Shown: in pieces, positions 10,475-19,435 of the stretch
How the letters are laid out: each line of letters begins with the position of its first letter
Position numbering within the stretch: position 1 is the first letter of the stretch
Source of the DNA: DATJGR01 sp963780795
GTDB lineage: Bacteria; Pseudomonadota; Gammaproteobacteria; Pseudomonadales; Azotimanducaceae
NCBI GenBank assembly: GCA_963780795.1
Contig: CAWADH010000013.1
Coordinates: 372,001 to 436,000 of the forward strand
Direction of reading: 5' to 3'
DNA length: 64,000 nt
The notes under the pieces: generated by a model
Seen by the model: the letters and a program-made list of their open reading frames with translations, nothing else
The model's database searches: none
What the model was told of the DNA's origin: nothing
Position numbers and translations under genes: made by a program

Positions 10475-12244
10475 ATGGCACAGAAGCTCAAAGAGACCGA
10501 CATCGTGATGATCGGTGTCGGCATGACCGGAAGCATCATCGCAAAGGAACTTGCTGCCGCTGGATATGGCGTGGTGGGTCTGGAACGCGGCCGGCCGCAG
10601 TTCACGGTTCCCGATTTCCAAGGCCCGTGGGTGCATGACGAGCTGCGCTTCGACGTCCGCAAAGCGTTGATGCAAGACAATACGCGCGAAGCGATGACGT
10701 TCGAAACGCGCCGAACCAGACCGCGTTACCGATTCGCCGCTGGGAATCGTTCCTGCCTGGAACCGGCCTGGGCGGCTCGATGGTGCACTGGAACGGCCAG
10801 ACGTACCGATTCCACGCGACCGATTTCGAGATAGCGACGAAGGTGCGCGAGCGCTATGGCGCCAAATTCATCGACCCGGAGCTAACGATTCAAGACTGGG
10901 GCGTGACGTACGGCGATCTCGAGAGGCACTACGACCGCTTCGAGTATCTGTTGGGCACATCCGGTAAAGCCGGTAATGTGAACGGCGCAATTCAGCCAGG
11001 CGGCGACCCGTTCGAATCGCCACGCTCGCGGGAATATCCGACGCCAGCGATGAAGGAGCATTATCAGGGCGCGATGTTCCGTAAGGCCGCGCTCGGCCTC
11101 GGCTATCACCCGTTCCCGCAACCCTCGTCGAACTTGAGCCAACCGTACACGAACCCCGAGGGCCTCAAGCTCAACGCGTGCGTGTTCTGCGGCTTCTGCG
11201 AACGCTACGCTTGTGAGCACTACGCGGAGTCGGTGCCGCAAACGGTCGTCTTGCCGGTCCTGCTGAAGAACCCGAACTTCGAGCTGCGCACCGGCTGCCA
11301 GGTGCTTCAGATCACGCTCGACTCGACCAAGAAGAAGGCGACCGGCGTGACGTATGTCGATGCGGCCGGCCGTGAATTCGAGCAACCGGCGTCGTTGGTC
11401 ATCACTACGGCCTACGCGCTCAACAACGTGCGGCTGCTGCTCCTGTCGGGTATCGGTAAGCCATACGATCCAGCGACGGGCAAAGGCACCGTGGGCCGCA
11501 ACTATGCCTATCAGACGATGAGCACCGTCGCGTCGTTCTTCGACGAGGACGTGATCATCAATCCGTTCATGGCATCGGGCGCATCCGGCACGTTGATCAA
11601 CGACTTCGGCGCCGAGAATTTCGATCACTCGAAGCTCGGCTTCATCGGCGGCGCGTACGTCGGTGCCGTCAACACGAACGGCCGGCCGATTCAGTATCAC
11701 CCGGTTCCGCCCGGCACACCGAACTGGGGTAAGGGTTGGAAGCAGGCGGTGGCGAAGCACTACAACCACACCGTGATGTTCAGCATTCACGGCAGCTCGA
11801 TGTCGCAACGGCAGAACTATCTCGACCTCGATCCCACATACAAGGACGCGTGGGGGCTGCCGCTGCTGCGCATGACGTTCGACTTCCCGAAGAACGACCT
11901 GCGAATGGCCGACTACGTCACCGGCAAAGCGGTCGAGATCGGCAAGGCGATGGGCGCGAAGCAGGTGGCCAGGAATCCGCGCAAGGGTCCATATACGGTC
12001 ACGCAGTACCAGACCACGCACAACACCGGCGGCACCGTGATGGGCGACGACCGGCAGACCAGCGTCGTGAACCGCTATCTGCAGTGCTGGGACGTGCCGA
12101 ACGTGTTCGTCGTCGGTGCCTCGGCGTTTCCGCAGAACCCGAATTGGAATCCGACCGGGACGATGGGCGCGCTGACGTATTGGGCGATCGACGCGATGAA
12201 GGACCAGTACCTGAAGGAGCCCGCGGCCGCTGGTGTCCGCATGA
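10475..12244 (+). pseudogene. GMC-family flavoprotein dehydrogenase (gluconate/glucose dehydrogenase type), frameshifted
   Basis: FAD-dependent catalytic subunit oxidising a sugar, sugar acid or alcohol in the periplasm and passing electrons to a cytochrome c. Residues 8-30 carry the dinucleotide-binding motif GVGMTGSIIAKELAAAGYGV. A single missing base near 10700 (TTCGAAAC where an extra base restores frame) throws RNAPNQTALPIRRWESF out of phase, after which MVHWNGQTYRFHATDFEI resumes. A Cys-rich stretch NACVFCGFCERYACEHY could bind the Fe-S cluster known in this class. The C-terminal active-site segment THNTGGTVMGDD...NPTGTMGALTYWAID is intact. Near 12220 a second shift hides the natural stop: the neighbouring frame ends at TGA 12242-12244, and without it the frame runs on into the cytochrome gene, giving a false fusion. 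Confidence 0.82.
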
Positions 12245-12286
12245 ACATGCGCGCCCTCGAAGGCCGTTGGCATTGCGGCGCTGTCG

Positions 12287-12889
12287 GTGCTCGCTTCGAT
12301 CGCAATGGCCGCGGCGCCGAGCGCAGCCGGCGACGCCGCTCGCGGTGCGACGGTCGCGGCGCCATGTCAGGCATGCCACGGCACAAAAGGCGAAGGCATG
12401 GTGGCGACGAACTCACCGCGTCTCGCCGCGCAGGATTCGTACTATCTCGACAAACAGTTGCGCGACTATGCATCGGGGCTTCGCAACGACCCGATCATGA
12501 GCCCGATGGCGAAGACCCTCACCGAACAGCAGCGCATCGACGTCGCCGCGTATGTCGCGTCGCTGCCGCCGCCGCCCCAATCTTCGCCCAACGGTGATGC
12601 GACGCTGCTCGCGCGCGGTCACCTGCTGTCGCGAACCGGAGACGAATCGAAACAGTTACAGGCGTGCGGCAACTGCCGTGGTCCGGATGGACGCGGCGAA
12701 AAGTTCGCGGCGCCGTATCTTGACGGGCAGCTGGCCATCTATCTCACGAAGGCGATCGCGGCATGGAAAGATGGCACGCGCAAGAACGACGGCGGCGAGA
12801 TCATGGCCGTGGTCGCGGCCCGACTCGACGCGCAGGAGTTCGCAGCGATCGCCGCTTACTTCACCTCACTGCCGACACCGCATCCATGA
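12287..12889 (+). CDS. Diheme-type cytochrome c, second haem site altered
   Basis: Periplasmic cytochrome c of about 200 residues, expected to accept electrons from the adjacent GMC flavoprotein. The first haem motif CQACH is normal. The second, where a CxxCH is expected, reads CGNCR (TGC CGT), so the axial His is replaced by Arg. The frame opens at GTG 12287, but the natural start is probably ATG 12247. Upstream codons in this frame give a good signal peptide core (AVGIAALSVLASIAMAAAPSAA), and a one-base shift near 12258 separates it from MRAL. The stop overlaps the ATG of the cupin gene (ATGA). Confidence 0.8.
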   Translation: MLASIAMAAAPSAAGDAARGATVAAPCQACHGTKGEGMVATNSPRLAAQDSYYLDKQLRDYASGLRNDPIMSPMAKTLTEQQRIDVAAYVASLPPPPQSSPNGDATLLARGHLLSRTGDESKQLQACGNCRGPDGRGEKFAAPYLDGQLAIYLTKAIAAWKDGTRKNDGGEIMAVVAARLDAQEFAAIAAYFTSLPTPHP

Positions 12890-13284
12890 ATGCGGGCATC
12901 GCGGCGATACTCATGGCTTTGATGATGTCGGCGACGCATGCCGACTCGCCGACGGCCGAGGCGAAGCGAACGATTCTGGAGCGGCACCCCCAGAGCGGCG
13001 TCGAAGGCAAAGAGGTCATCCTCGGAACCGCCGAATTGCCGGCTGGCGCGGTGATCGGCTGGCACACCCACTACGGCGATGAATCCGGCTACGTTCTCAA
13101 AGGCCACCTCGTCCTCAAGGTAAAAGGGCAGCCCGACCGCGAGTTGAAGGCAGGTGACTACTTCTTCGATCCGGCAGGCCTGGTACACAGCCTTGTGGCG
13201 GCGCCCGGGACGGACGGCGGTATGGCCCTATCGACCTGGATCGTCGCCACTGGAAAACCGTTGGCGGAACCGGTCAATGACTAG
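12886..13284 (+). CDS. Secreted cupin-domain protein
   Basis: A 132-residue exported protein with a single small beta-barrel cupin domain. The start ATG overlaps the cytochrome stop, so the two are probably translated together. Residues 1-19 form a signal peptide ending ATHA-DS. Cupin motif 1 is GWHTHYGDESGYVLKG (metal-binding His and Glu) and motif 2 is GDYFFDPAGLVHSL. Such small cupins often sit beside periplasmic dehydrogenases, but a precise role is unknown. It is unbroken, unlike the three genes before it. Confidence 0.85.
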   Translation: MNAGIAAILMALMMSATHADSPTAEAKRTILERHPQSGVEGKEVILGTAELPAGAVIGWHTHYGDESGYVLKGHLVLKVKGQPDRELKAGDYFFDPAGLVHSLVAAPGTDGGMALSTWIVATGKPLAEPVND

Positions 13285-14238
13285 TGCGGCGCGAGGCCAC
13301 TGGACACCCAGACCCGAGTTGTTCTTGCCGCGTTGGCAGGCAATCTCGCGGTTGCCATCACCAAGTTCTGCGCGTCCGGCCTGACCGGGACTGCGGCGAT
13401 GCTGAGCGAAGGCGTCCGTACCTGGTCGATACGCTCAACGAACTGCTGTTCTCTATGGGATGAAGCGGGCGCGCACCCGCGGGACGCGAGGCGTCCGTTC
13501 GGCCACGGCCGCGAACTGTATCTGGAGCTTCATCGTCGCGCTGCTGGTGTTTCGTAGGAGCCGGGATTTCGTTTTACGAAGGTGTCTGCGTCTGATTGAG
13601 CCGACGCCAATCGAGCGGCCGTTAATCAACTACGTCGTAATCGCAATCTCGTTTGCCTTCGAAGCGGCTTCCTGGTGGATCGCGTTGACGACGTTTCGTG
13701 CGGCCAAAGGCAAGCTTGGTTATTTCGGGCGTTTCGTCGCAGCAAGGATGCGATCACGTTTACGGTGCTGTTCGAAGACAGCACCGCGTTGATCGGCTTG
13801 CTGATTGCGTTGGCGGGAATCGCGGGTGCGCAGCTGCTGCACATGCCGCGGCTCGACGCCGTGGCGTCGCTGGGTATCGGTGCGGTGCTCGCCGCGTCGT
13901 CGCTGCTGTTGGCGCGCAGACGAAGGCATTCTGATCGGTGAACCGGCGGTGCTCGCCGTGCGTGAATCGCTGTTGGGTATTGCCGGAAACGATGCCGGAA
14001 CACGTCAGCAAATGGCGTGTTCACCGTCCAAATCGGTCCTAACCAGATCGTGGCGATGCTCAGCGTCGAGTTCGAGGATGCATTGACGACTACGGAAATC
14101 GAGGCCTGCGTGAATCGAATCGAAGCGGCGAGCAGGCACGCACACCCCGACATTTCAGTTCTGTTCGTAAAGCCGCAAACGTTGGAGACCTGGCGCAGTC
14201 TGACGGCGGGGCTCGGTTCGATCATCGATGAGGCATGA
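13284..14238 (+). pseudogene. Cation diffusion facilitator-type transporter, frameshifted
   Basis: Reading across frames gives a cation-efflux (CDF) protein of about 310 residues. The blocks are LAALAGNLAVAITKF, AAMLSEG, FGHGRELYLE, INYVVIAISFAFEAASWWI, RSKDAITFTVLFEDSTALIG, LDAVASLGIGAVLAASSLLL and a cytoplasmic C-terminal domain (IVAMLSVEFEDALTTTEIEA...VLFVKPQTLE). The family exports divalent metals by proton antiport. At least five single-base shifts break it. A GTG overlapping the cupin stop is a possible start, but a shift must also be assumed within the first 20 codons. Confidence 0.7.
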
Positions 14239-14306
14239 GCACGGCGTTGCCAGCTCGAATGATGCTGAAGCGAGCTAGTTCGCCGGACCTCCGCTACCGG
14301 TGGGAG

Positions 14307-14960
14307 CTATTCCTGGTCAGGCGGAATGCTGGCCGCTGCGTCGAGACGCTCGCGCAGGATACTCGCCCACGCCTGCACGCTGGCCCGCACCGCCTGTTCA
14401 GCCGTCATCGTGTTGGATTCGTGCTTTGCCACGACGTGATCGCTTGCGCGCACCATGATTGCAGTCGTTGTCGAGTCACGCAGCTCGAGCACCAGAATCG
14501 CTTCGCCCACGTCCGGCACCGTCAACAGGTCGTCTTTCCCGCGCGCGTTCTCGGGTAGGTACGACACGATGTCGACCAGATTGCCTTGGACCGTCAGCAC
14601 ATCGGGACCGGGTACGGTGGTCAGCGTGAAGTACCGGCTTTTGGCGAGTTCCTCGCGAAACGTGGTGTCGACAATGTCCCGCAGTGACTCCATCTGGCGC
14701 GGCGTCAGCGGTGACGCTGTCGGCGCGTTTGCATGGGTTTGCGCCGCTTGCGTCAATGGCCGATACGCGATGAACGACGGTGCGAACATCACCTTGTGGT
14801 AGCTGCGCACGTCGAAGAATTTTCGCACCCACAGTTCGTTGAACACGCTGCTTTCGCGGCGATACAGTCCGTCTGCCGACATCTCGAATTCCGCGCCGGC
14901 CGCTCGCGCAGAACAGACCGCAGCGGACGTCATCAGTAGAACCAGCAATGCTCTACACAT
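14307..14960 (-). CDS. DUF3313-like secreted protein
   Basis: A 217-residue exported protein. I chose the ATG at 14960 because a perfect GGAGG lies seven bases upstream and the first 20 residues (MCRALLVLLMTSAAVCSARA) are a signal peptide. The remainder resembles the DUF3313 family of periplasmic or lipid-anchored proteins: DVRSYHKVMFAPSFIAYRPL, LRDIVDTTFREEL, and the conserved GEAILVLELRDSTTTAIMVR near the end. No lipobox Cys is obvious at the cleavage site. Function is unknown. It is the first unbroken gene after the frameshift-rich segment. Confidence 0.75.
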   Translation of the reverse strand: MCRALLVLLMTSAAVCSARAAGAEFEMSADGLYRRESSVFNELWVRKFFDVRSYHKVMFAPSFIAYRPLTQAAQTHANAPTASPLTPRQMESLRDIVDTTFREELAKSRYFTLTTVPGPDVLTVQGNLVDIVSYLPENARGKDDLLTVPDVGEAILVLELRDSTTTAIMVRASDHVVAKHESNTMTAEQAVRASVQAWASILRERLDAAASIPPDQE

Positions 14961-15487
14961 CAGAGGACCTCCAATCACAAGGGAGCTTGCGCGCGGCGTT
15001 TCTTCGCCGAAATTATCCTTTGGTATTGATACGGGAAGCGTGTGTCGTTCCAAACGCCAGGCGAAGATGGCGTGTGAGAGCGCGGAGCTTGGCCGATGAG
15101 ACGCGGTCACGCGGGTAACCGATACTTATGTCGGCGCCTCCTTGCGGGTAGCCGACCTACAACGTTTACGGGGTTGTCGATGCTTCCGGCGCGCTTGAGG
15201 TGTCAATTTGAGGGAACGCTGTTGCCAGAATGAAGGATCACGGGATCACACCCATCAACTGGACTAGGGTTGCGGCGGAACTGCTGCGGAACTGGAATCT
15301 CGTGTACGCGATACGTCTGGCCCACGCAATTCTGTGCCCGCGCCGTTGGAGGTGACATAGCGCCGCGAGCAGTCAGGCAGAAGTTTGGTGAACCGTTCGT
15401 GACCTGCTGGAAAAGTCCTAACGGAGCTTAATTCCTGGTACAAGGAGCTCGCAGCGACATCACCAACCTCAAGAGACGCCAAATACG
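14961..15487. other. Intergenic stretch, nothing recognised
   Basis: About 530 bases between divergent genes, with no coding region I can support, no tRNA and no strong hairpin. It presumably carries promoters for the DUF3313-like gene and the methyltransferase, but I see no clear promoter pair. Confidence 0.4.
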
Positions 15488-16309
15488 ATGAACGCCAAGC
15501 ACGCGATGGCCCGCAAACCTACCCTGGCCGAGCAAGCCGATGTTCACGACCTGTACGAACGGGCTGTGCAAAACGTCGAGCAGGAGGTGGAGTTTACGCA
15601 GGCGACTTTCGAGCGTATTCGCGGGCGTAAGGCGTATCGCCTTCGCGAGGATTTCTGCGGCACCGCCAGCACCTCGTGCCAGTGGGTGCGTCAAGGTGAG
15701 CGCTTTCAGGCAATCGGTGTGGATATAGATCCGTCGGTGCTCGACTGGGGGCGTCGCAATCGAGTCAGTCAGTTGCCCGTAGTCGACCGGGCGCGCGTAC
15801 AACTACTCGAATCCGACGTTATGACGGTAGCCACGCCACCCGTTGATATCTTGGTTGCCTTCAATTTCAGCTATTTCATCTTCGACACGCGCGAGACGCT
15901 GCGCCAGTACTTCACGCAAGCCCATGCCGCGTTGGTCGATGACGGCATGTTCTTCATCGATCTGTTTGGTGGCGCTCAGGCGCAGGAAAAGATGAAGGAA
16001 AAGACGAAGCACAAGGGCTTCACCTACATCTGGGATCAGGCCAAGTTTCATCCCGTCACCAATCACATTCGCTGTCACATACATTTCAGCTTTCCTGACG
16101 GCTCAAAGATCAAGAAGGCGTTTACGTACGAGTGGCGGCTGTGGTCGTCTCCGGAGTTGCGGGAAATCCTGCTGGAGGCCGGATTCCGCAGTGCGACCGT
16201 CTATTGGGAAGGTGAGGACGAGGACGCCGAAGCCGATGGCGAGTTCACCCCAAATGAAAGTGGCCAAGCGGATCCTGCCTGGATCGCGTTCATCGTTGCC
16301 GAAAGGTAG
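15488..16309 (+). CDS. Class I SAM-dependent methyltransferase
   Basis: A 273-residue methyltransferase. The SAM-binding region is visible as YRLREDFCGTASTSCQWV (motif I variant) and IGVDIDPSVLDWGRRN (acidic loop), followed by VDILVAFNFSYFIFDTRETL and a late KKAFTYEWRLWSSPELREIL segment. The acidic tail (GEDEDAEADGE) is typical of this uncharacterised subgroup. The substrate is unknown. ATG 15488 or 15506 could be the start, and neither has a strong ribosome-binding site. It stands alone. Confidence 0.85.
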   Translation: MNAKHAMARKPTLAEQADVHDLYERAVQNVEQEVEFTQATFERIRGRKAYRLREDFCGTASTSCQWVRQGERFQAIGVDIDPSVLDWGRRNRVSQLPVVDRARVQLLESDVMTVATPPVDILVAFNFSYFIFDTRETLRQYFTQAHAALVDDGMFFIDLFGGAQAQEKMKEKTKHKGFTYIWDQAKFHPVTNHIRCHIHFSFPDGSKIKKAFTYEWRLWSSPELREILLEAGFRSATVYWEGEDEDAEADGEFTPNESGQADPAWIAFIVAER

Positions 16310-16787
16310 CTGTTGACCAACGATTCATCGGTGGCGCGATTCAAGACGGCTGCATTGGGCCGCCCGTCGGCGATGGTGTCATTGAACTATGGGGGCTTGC
16401 GTGCCAATGGATTCGTTCGAAGATAGATGAACCCCAAAACAAACGCGTTGCTTTCAGCGAACGCTGGTACGAACGTCGATGTGTTTCCAGCGGGCGGGAT
16501 CAGACCAAGCGGACCTTCTGGACTCCGATGGCGAACGCCTGAACGCCCTCAGCACGCCCGTTAGCGCGGTTCCGTCGCGATCGGCCGCGTAATCAACCAT
16601 CTGGCCAGCTCGTATAAGGACGCGGGTGGTCGTCCGTGAAAGCGCTCAAACTCTGTCCGATCCCGTTCGAATGACCACCGCCATTGATTGATAGCGGTGT
16701 TCGCCACCGATTTTTTTGATGACATAGTTCACCGTCCGTTTGCCCCCGCGACAATCCTACTGTCACGAACGGTAACAGACCACAACT
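16310..16787. other. Intergenic stretch, nothing recognised
   Basis: About 480 bases after the methyltransferase. Short frames here are interrupted and carry no known domain, and no RNA or repeat was seen. Confidence 0.35.
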
Positions 16788-16970
16788 TTAATCGGCGGAG
16801 TCCGAGTGTCGAGGATGACCGGGGTAGTGGAGCAACTCGTGGATCGCGTGTTTGGTCTCGTCCAAGCTTTGCTCATCAACAACTGCGAGCAATGCTACCA
16901 ACGCCTTCCTCTGCGCAGCGAACAGTTCTTCAAGTTCCTCTAGTCGTGCGGTTTGTTGCTCAGGCGTCAT
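16788..16970 (-). CDS. Small coiled-coil hypothetical protein (60 aa)
   Basis: Encodes a 60-residue acidic helical protein beginning MTPEQQTARLEELEELFAAQ. The heptad spacing of Leu suggests a coiled coil, followed by a His-rich tail (HELLHYPGHPRH). A GGGA sits eight bases before the ATG. I support it as real because a second copy with the same start (MTPEEQAARIKQLEE) and the same later block (AIHxLL) lies at 22130-22300, there interrupted by a stop codon. Function is unknown. Confidence 0.6.
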   Translation of the reverse strand: MTPEQQTARLEELEELFAAQRKALVALLAVVDEQSLDETKHAIHELLHYPGHPRHSDSAD

Positions 16971-17097
16971 CTCTGATTCCCGAAAATGGATACACCTCGA
17001 CCTTCGCCCCGAGACGTTACGTTCAGATGACGGCGTCATCGTTCGGTCGCAATCTTCAGGTCAGATTGGACATCTGAACCGCCGCAAGGATAGCTCT

Positions 17098-17178
17098 GTG
17101 GACGTCCCAATTCTTTTAGCGTTGATCGGTACTGGCCTGCTGGCGCTTTTCGCATTGACGTATCAGCGAAGACGGTAG
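17098..17178 (+). CDS. Single-span membrane miniprotein (26 aa)
   Basis: A tiny frame starting with GTG, preceded by AAGGA seven bases upstream. It encodes one hydrophobic segment (VPILLALIGTGLLALFAL) followed by a basic tail (YQRRR). This would be a single membrane helix with a cytoplasmic positive end. A similar 25-residue frame at 44438-44515 shares MD, the G-x-GLLAL-x-AL core and the basic C-terminus, which argues against chance. It resembles in shape the membrane-anchoring end of sorting signals, but there is no preceding exported domain. Function is unknown. Confidence 0.5.
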   Translation: MDVPILLALIGTGLLALFALTYQRRR

Positions 17179-17410
17179 GGAAAATCGAACTGGAGGACGC
17201 GGCAGGATCTGCGACCGAACACTGTCTCTTTACCTAAGGTCCATGCCGCCCTGCAATAATTCTGGCGACTTCACGTGTCATCGAATTGCCCTGAGGTCCA
17301 CGGCACTTGCCCATCCGCGACCAGTGCCGTTCTCTTTACCCGATCTTCGCGCGGATTCGTCCGTGAGCGCACGACGCATGATTTCGCGCGGCGACCAGCG
17401 GACGAAGAGG

Positions 17411-18025
17411 TTACCGACATCTAAGACGATGTTCATTTTGCTCACGCGACCCGCGGTCGGTGGGGGGTACCAGCACGCGTAGACCATCTGCTTCATCCAT
17501 CACATAGGCCGAGCTCGGGTGTCGAAGTATCACAGCTGCAATCCATACATCGGCATTGGCGGCGCTCGCGTTCACAATGGCCCAAAGCGCGACGTACCAG
17601 ACCATGAATGTGCCCTTCAGCAATGCCATCGCTGCAAACGCCAACACGCTGAGTCCTACAAGGGGTCCGAGCACGATGACTAAGTATTGTCGACGGGTGA
17701 ATGCATGCCCCGGTGCCTTGGCATAGAACATCCCGCCCCCGGCATAAAACCCGTACCTGGGTCTGGCGCCAAACATCTGCATGACAGCGCCATGCACGCC
17801 TTCATGGAGGGCCAGTGTGACGACGACACCGACGAGGAAGGCCACACCGTCGCGAGCGCCAAACTCAAACTTGGGAGTACTCAGGTGCCGGGCGAGCAAG
17901 ACGAATCCCAGGCCAAACAGCGCCGCGAGAGGCAACGCGAGCAGATGGATCCTGAATAGACGACCTGATTGGCCAGCGATTCTCCAATGCTGCGCTTCGA
18001 TGTAGTTGGCAGGGGGCATGCTCAA
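17411..18025 (-). CDS. DUF3267 zinc-metalloprotease-like membrane protein
   Basis: A 204-residue integral membrane protein with about four hydrophobic spans. The second carries an HExxH zinc motif (LALHEGVHGAVMQMFGA), and a later span has LVIVLGPLVGLSVLAF followed by NASAANADVWIAAV. This layout is typical of DUF3267 and site-2-protease-like proteins. Proteolytic activity is inferred only from the motif. ATG 18025 is used; an ATG two codons inside (MPPANY) is equally possible. The C-terminal 40 residues are soluble and basic. Confidence 0.82.
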   Translation of the reverse strand: MSMPPANYIEAQHWRIAGQSGRLFRIHLLALPLAALFGLGFVLLARHLSTPKFEFGARDGVAFLVGVVVTLALHEGVHGAVMQMFGARPRYGFYAGGGMFYAKAPGHAFTRRQYLVIVLGPLVGLSVLAFAAMALLKGTFMVWYVALWAIVNASAANADVWIAAVILRHPSSAYVMDEADGLRVLVPPTDRGSREQNEHRLRCR

Positions 18026-18381
18026 CGGTGACCTCGGAAATCGCGGCGCAAACAGTGAGAAACATTATGTCGCGAACAGCATCACCAACCCATCGATGTC
18101 GTTGGGATCGCCTTGCGGTTTTCTTCCCTCGGTTTCGGTTGCACCTAACCACGATGCCAGTATCAACCAGGTGCGAATGATCGAGTGGCTCGCCGGCTAG
18201 TAGTGGCGATTCGCCGGATCCGGCGGGGCATCACCCAATTGGCGAGTTGGTAGAGCCACCGATGCGACGTGCCTAATGCGGCGTGCGCCGCCCCAAGGGG
18301 CGTCATGAAACCGTAACCTCGTCTTTCGATGATTCGAGAGGAATGATTGCATTCGCAGGCATTCACGGAGCGGAGGCAAAA
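18026..18381. other. Upstream region of the GAPDH-arsJ operon
   Basis: About 356 bases between divergent genes. It holds no gene I can support. Close to the GAPDH start there is a short inverted repeat, GAATG-ATTG-CATTC, at about 18341-18354, which could be a regulator site. No arsR gene lies nearby to use it. Confidence 0.35.
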
Positions 18382-19425
18382 ATGAGAGTTGGCATCAACG
18401 GAATGGGCCGCATCGGGCGACTGGCCTTGCGCGCTGCAATGGGTGCCACAGAACGACCGTCAGACGATCCCCTAGCCGGTAACCGCCTGGAGGTGGTGCA
18501 CCTCAATGAACTGAAAGGCGGTGTGGCGGCTACAGCGCACCTGTTGGAGTTCGACAGCGTCCAGGGCCGCTGGAAAGTGAGCATCGAAGCCACTGACGAC
18601 GACGCTATCCGCATCAAGGAACACCGGCTGTCGTTTTCGTCGTACGCGACCTCAGGCGAGATTCCGTGGGCCGACGTCGGCGTGGATGTGGTGCTCGAAT
18701 GCACTGGCAAATTCCTTACACCCGAGACCCTGACGGGGCACCTCGACCGTGGCGCGAAGCGCGTCATTGTGGCTGCACCGGTGAAGGTCGGCGACGTGCT
18801 GAACATCGTGTTCGGCATCAACCACGATCTGTACGACCCCGACAAGCACCGCATCGTGACCGCGGCGTCCTGCACAACCAACTGCCTGGCTCCGGTGGTG
18901 AAGGTGGTGCATGAGGGCATCGGCATCCGCCACGGTCAGATCACCACGATTCACGACCCTACCAATACCAACCTGATGGTCGATGCACCGCACAAGGACC
19001 TGCGCCGAGCGCGCAGCGCGATGTTGAGTCTCGCACCGACCACCACCGGCAGCGCTACTGCGATTGCGTTGATCTACCCCGAGCTGAAAGGCAAGCTCAA
19101 CGGTCACGCAGTTCGCGCCCCGGTGCTGAACGCGTCACTGACTGACTGCGTCTTCGAGCTGAAGCGCGCAACCGCGGTCGCAGAGGTGAACCGCCTCTTT
19201 GCCGAAGCGGCGCAGGGGCCGTTGGCAGGCATCCTCGGCTACGAGGAGCGTCCGCTCGTGAGCGTCGACTACGCTCGCGATACACGCAGCGCCATCATCG
19301 ACGCCCTATCAACGATGGTTACCGATGATACGTTGCTGAAGGTCTACGCCTGGTACGACAACGAGGTCGCCTATGCCTGTCGTATGGTCGATCTCGCCTG
19401 CTACATGCGGGCGCGCGGCGTGTGA
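18382..19425 (+). CDS. Glyceraldehyde-3-phosphate dehydrogenase, arsenate-linked
   Basis: Type I GAPDH of 347 residues. The ATG at 18382 has GGAGG ten bases upstream. It shows the NAD-binding start MRVGINGMGRIGRLALRAAM, the active-site Cys in TAASCTTNCLAPVVKVVH and the C-terminal WYDNEVAYACRMVDL. The arsJ gene starts 10 bases downstream. In this known pairing GAPDH uses arsenate instead of phosphate to form 1-arseno-3-phosphoglycerate, which ArsJ exports; on leaving the cell it breaks down, so arsenate is removed. A second GAPDH at 30637 has a different context, so this copy is likely dedicated to detoxification. Confidence 0.92.
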   Translation: MRVGINGMGRIGRLALRAAMGATERPSDDPLAGNRLEVVHLNELKGGVAATAHLLEFDSVQGRWKVSIEATDDDAIRIKEHRLSFSSYATSGEIPWADVGVDVVLECTGKFLTPETLTGHLDRGAKRVIVAAPVKVGDVLNIVFGINHDLYDPDKHRIVTAASCTTNCLAPVVKVVHEGIGIRHGQITTIHDPTNTNLMVDAPHKDLRRARSAMLSLAPTTTGSATAIALIYPELKGKLNGHAVRAPVLNASLTDCVFELKRATAVAEVNRLFAEAAQGPLAGILGYEERPLVSVDYARDTRSAIIDALSTMVTDDTLLKVYAWYDNEVAYACRMVDLACYMRARGV

Positions 19426-19435
19426 CGGCTAGACA

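Noticed and set aside
10882..12273. A 463-codon minus-strand frame opposite the GMC dehydrogenase
   Set aside because: Antisense shadow, rich in Arg/His/Val, no domain.
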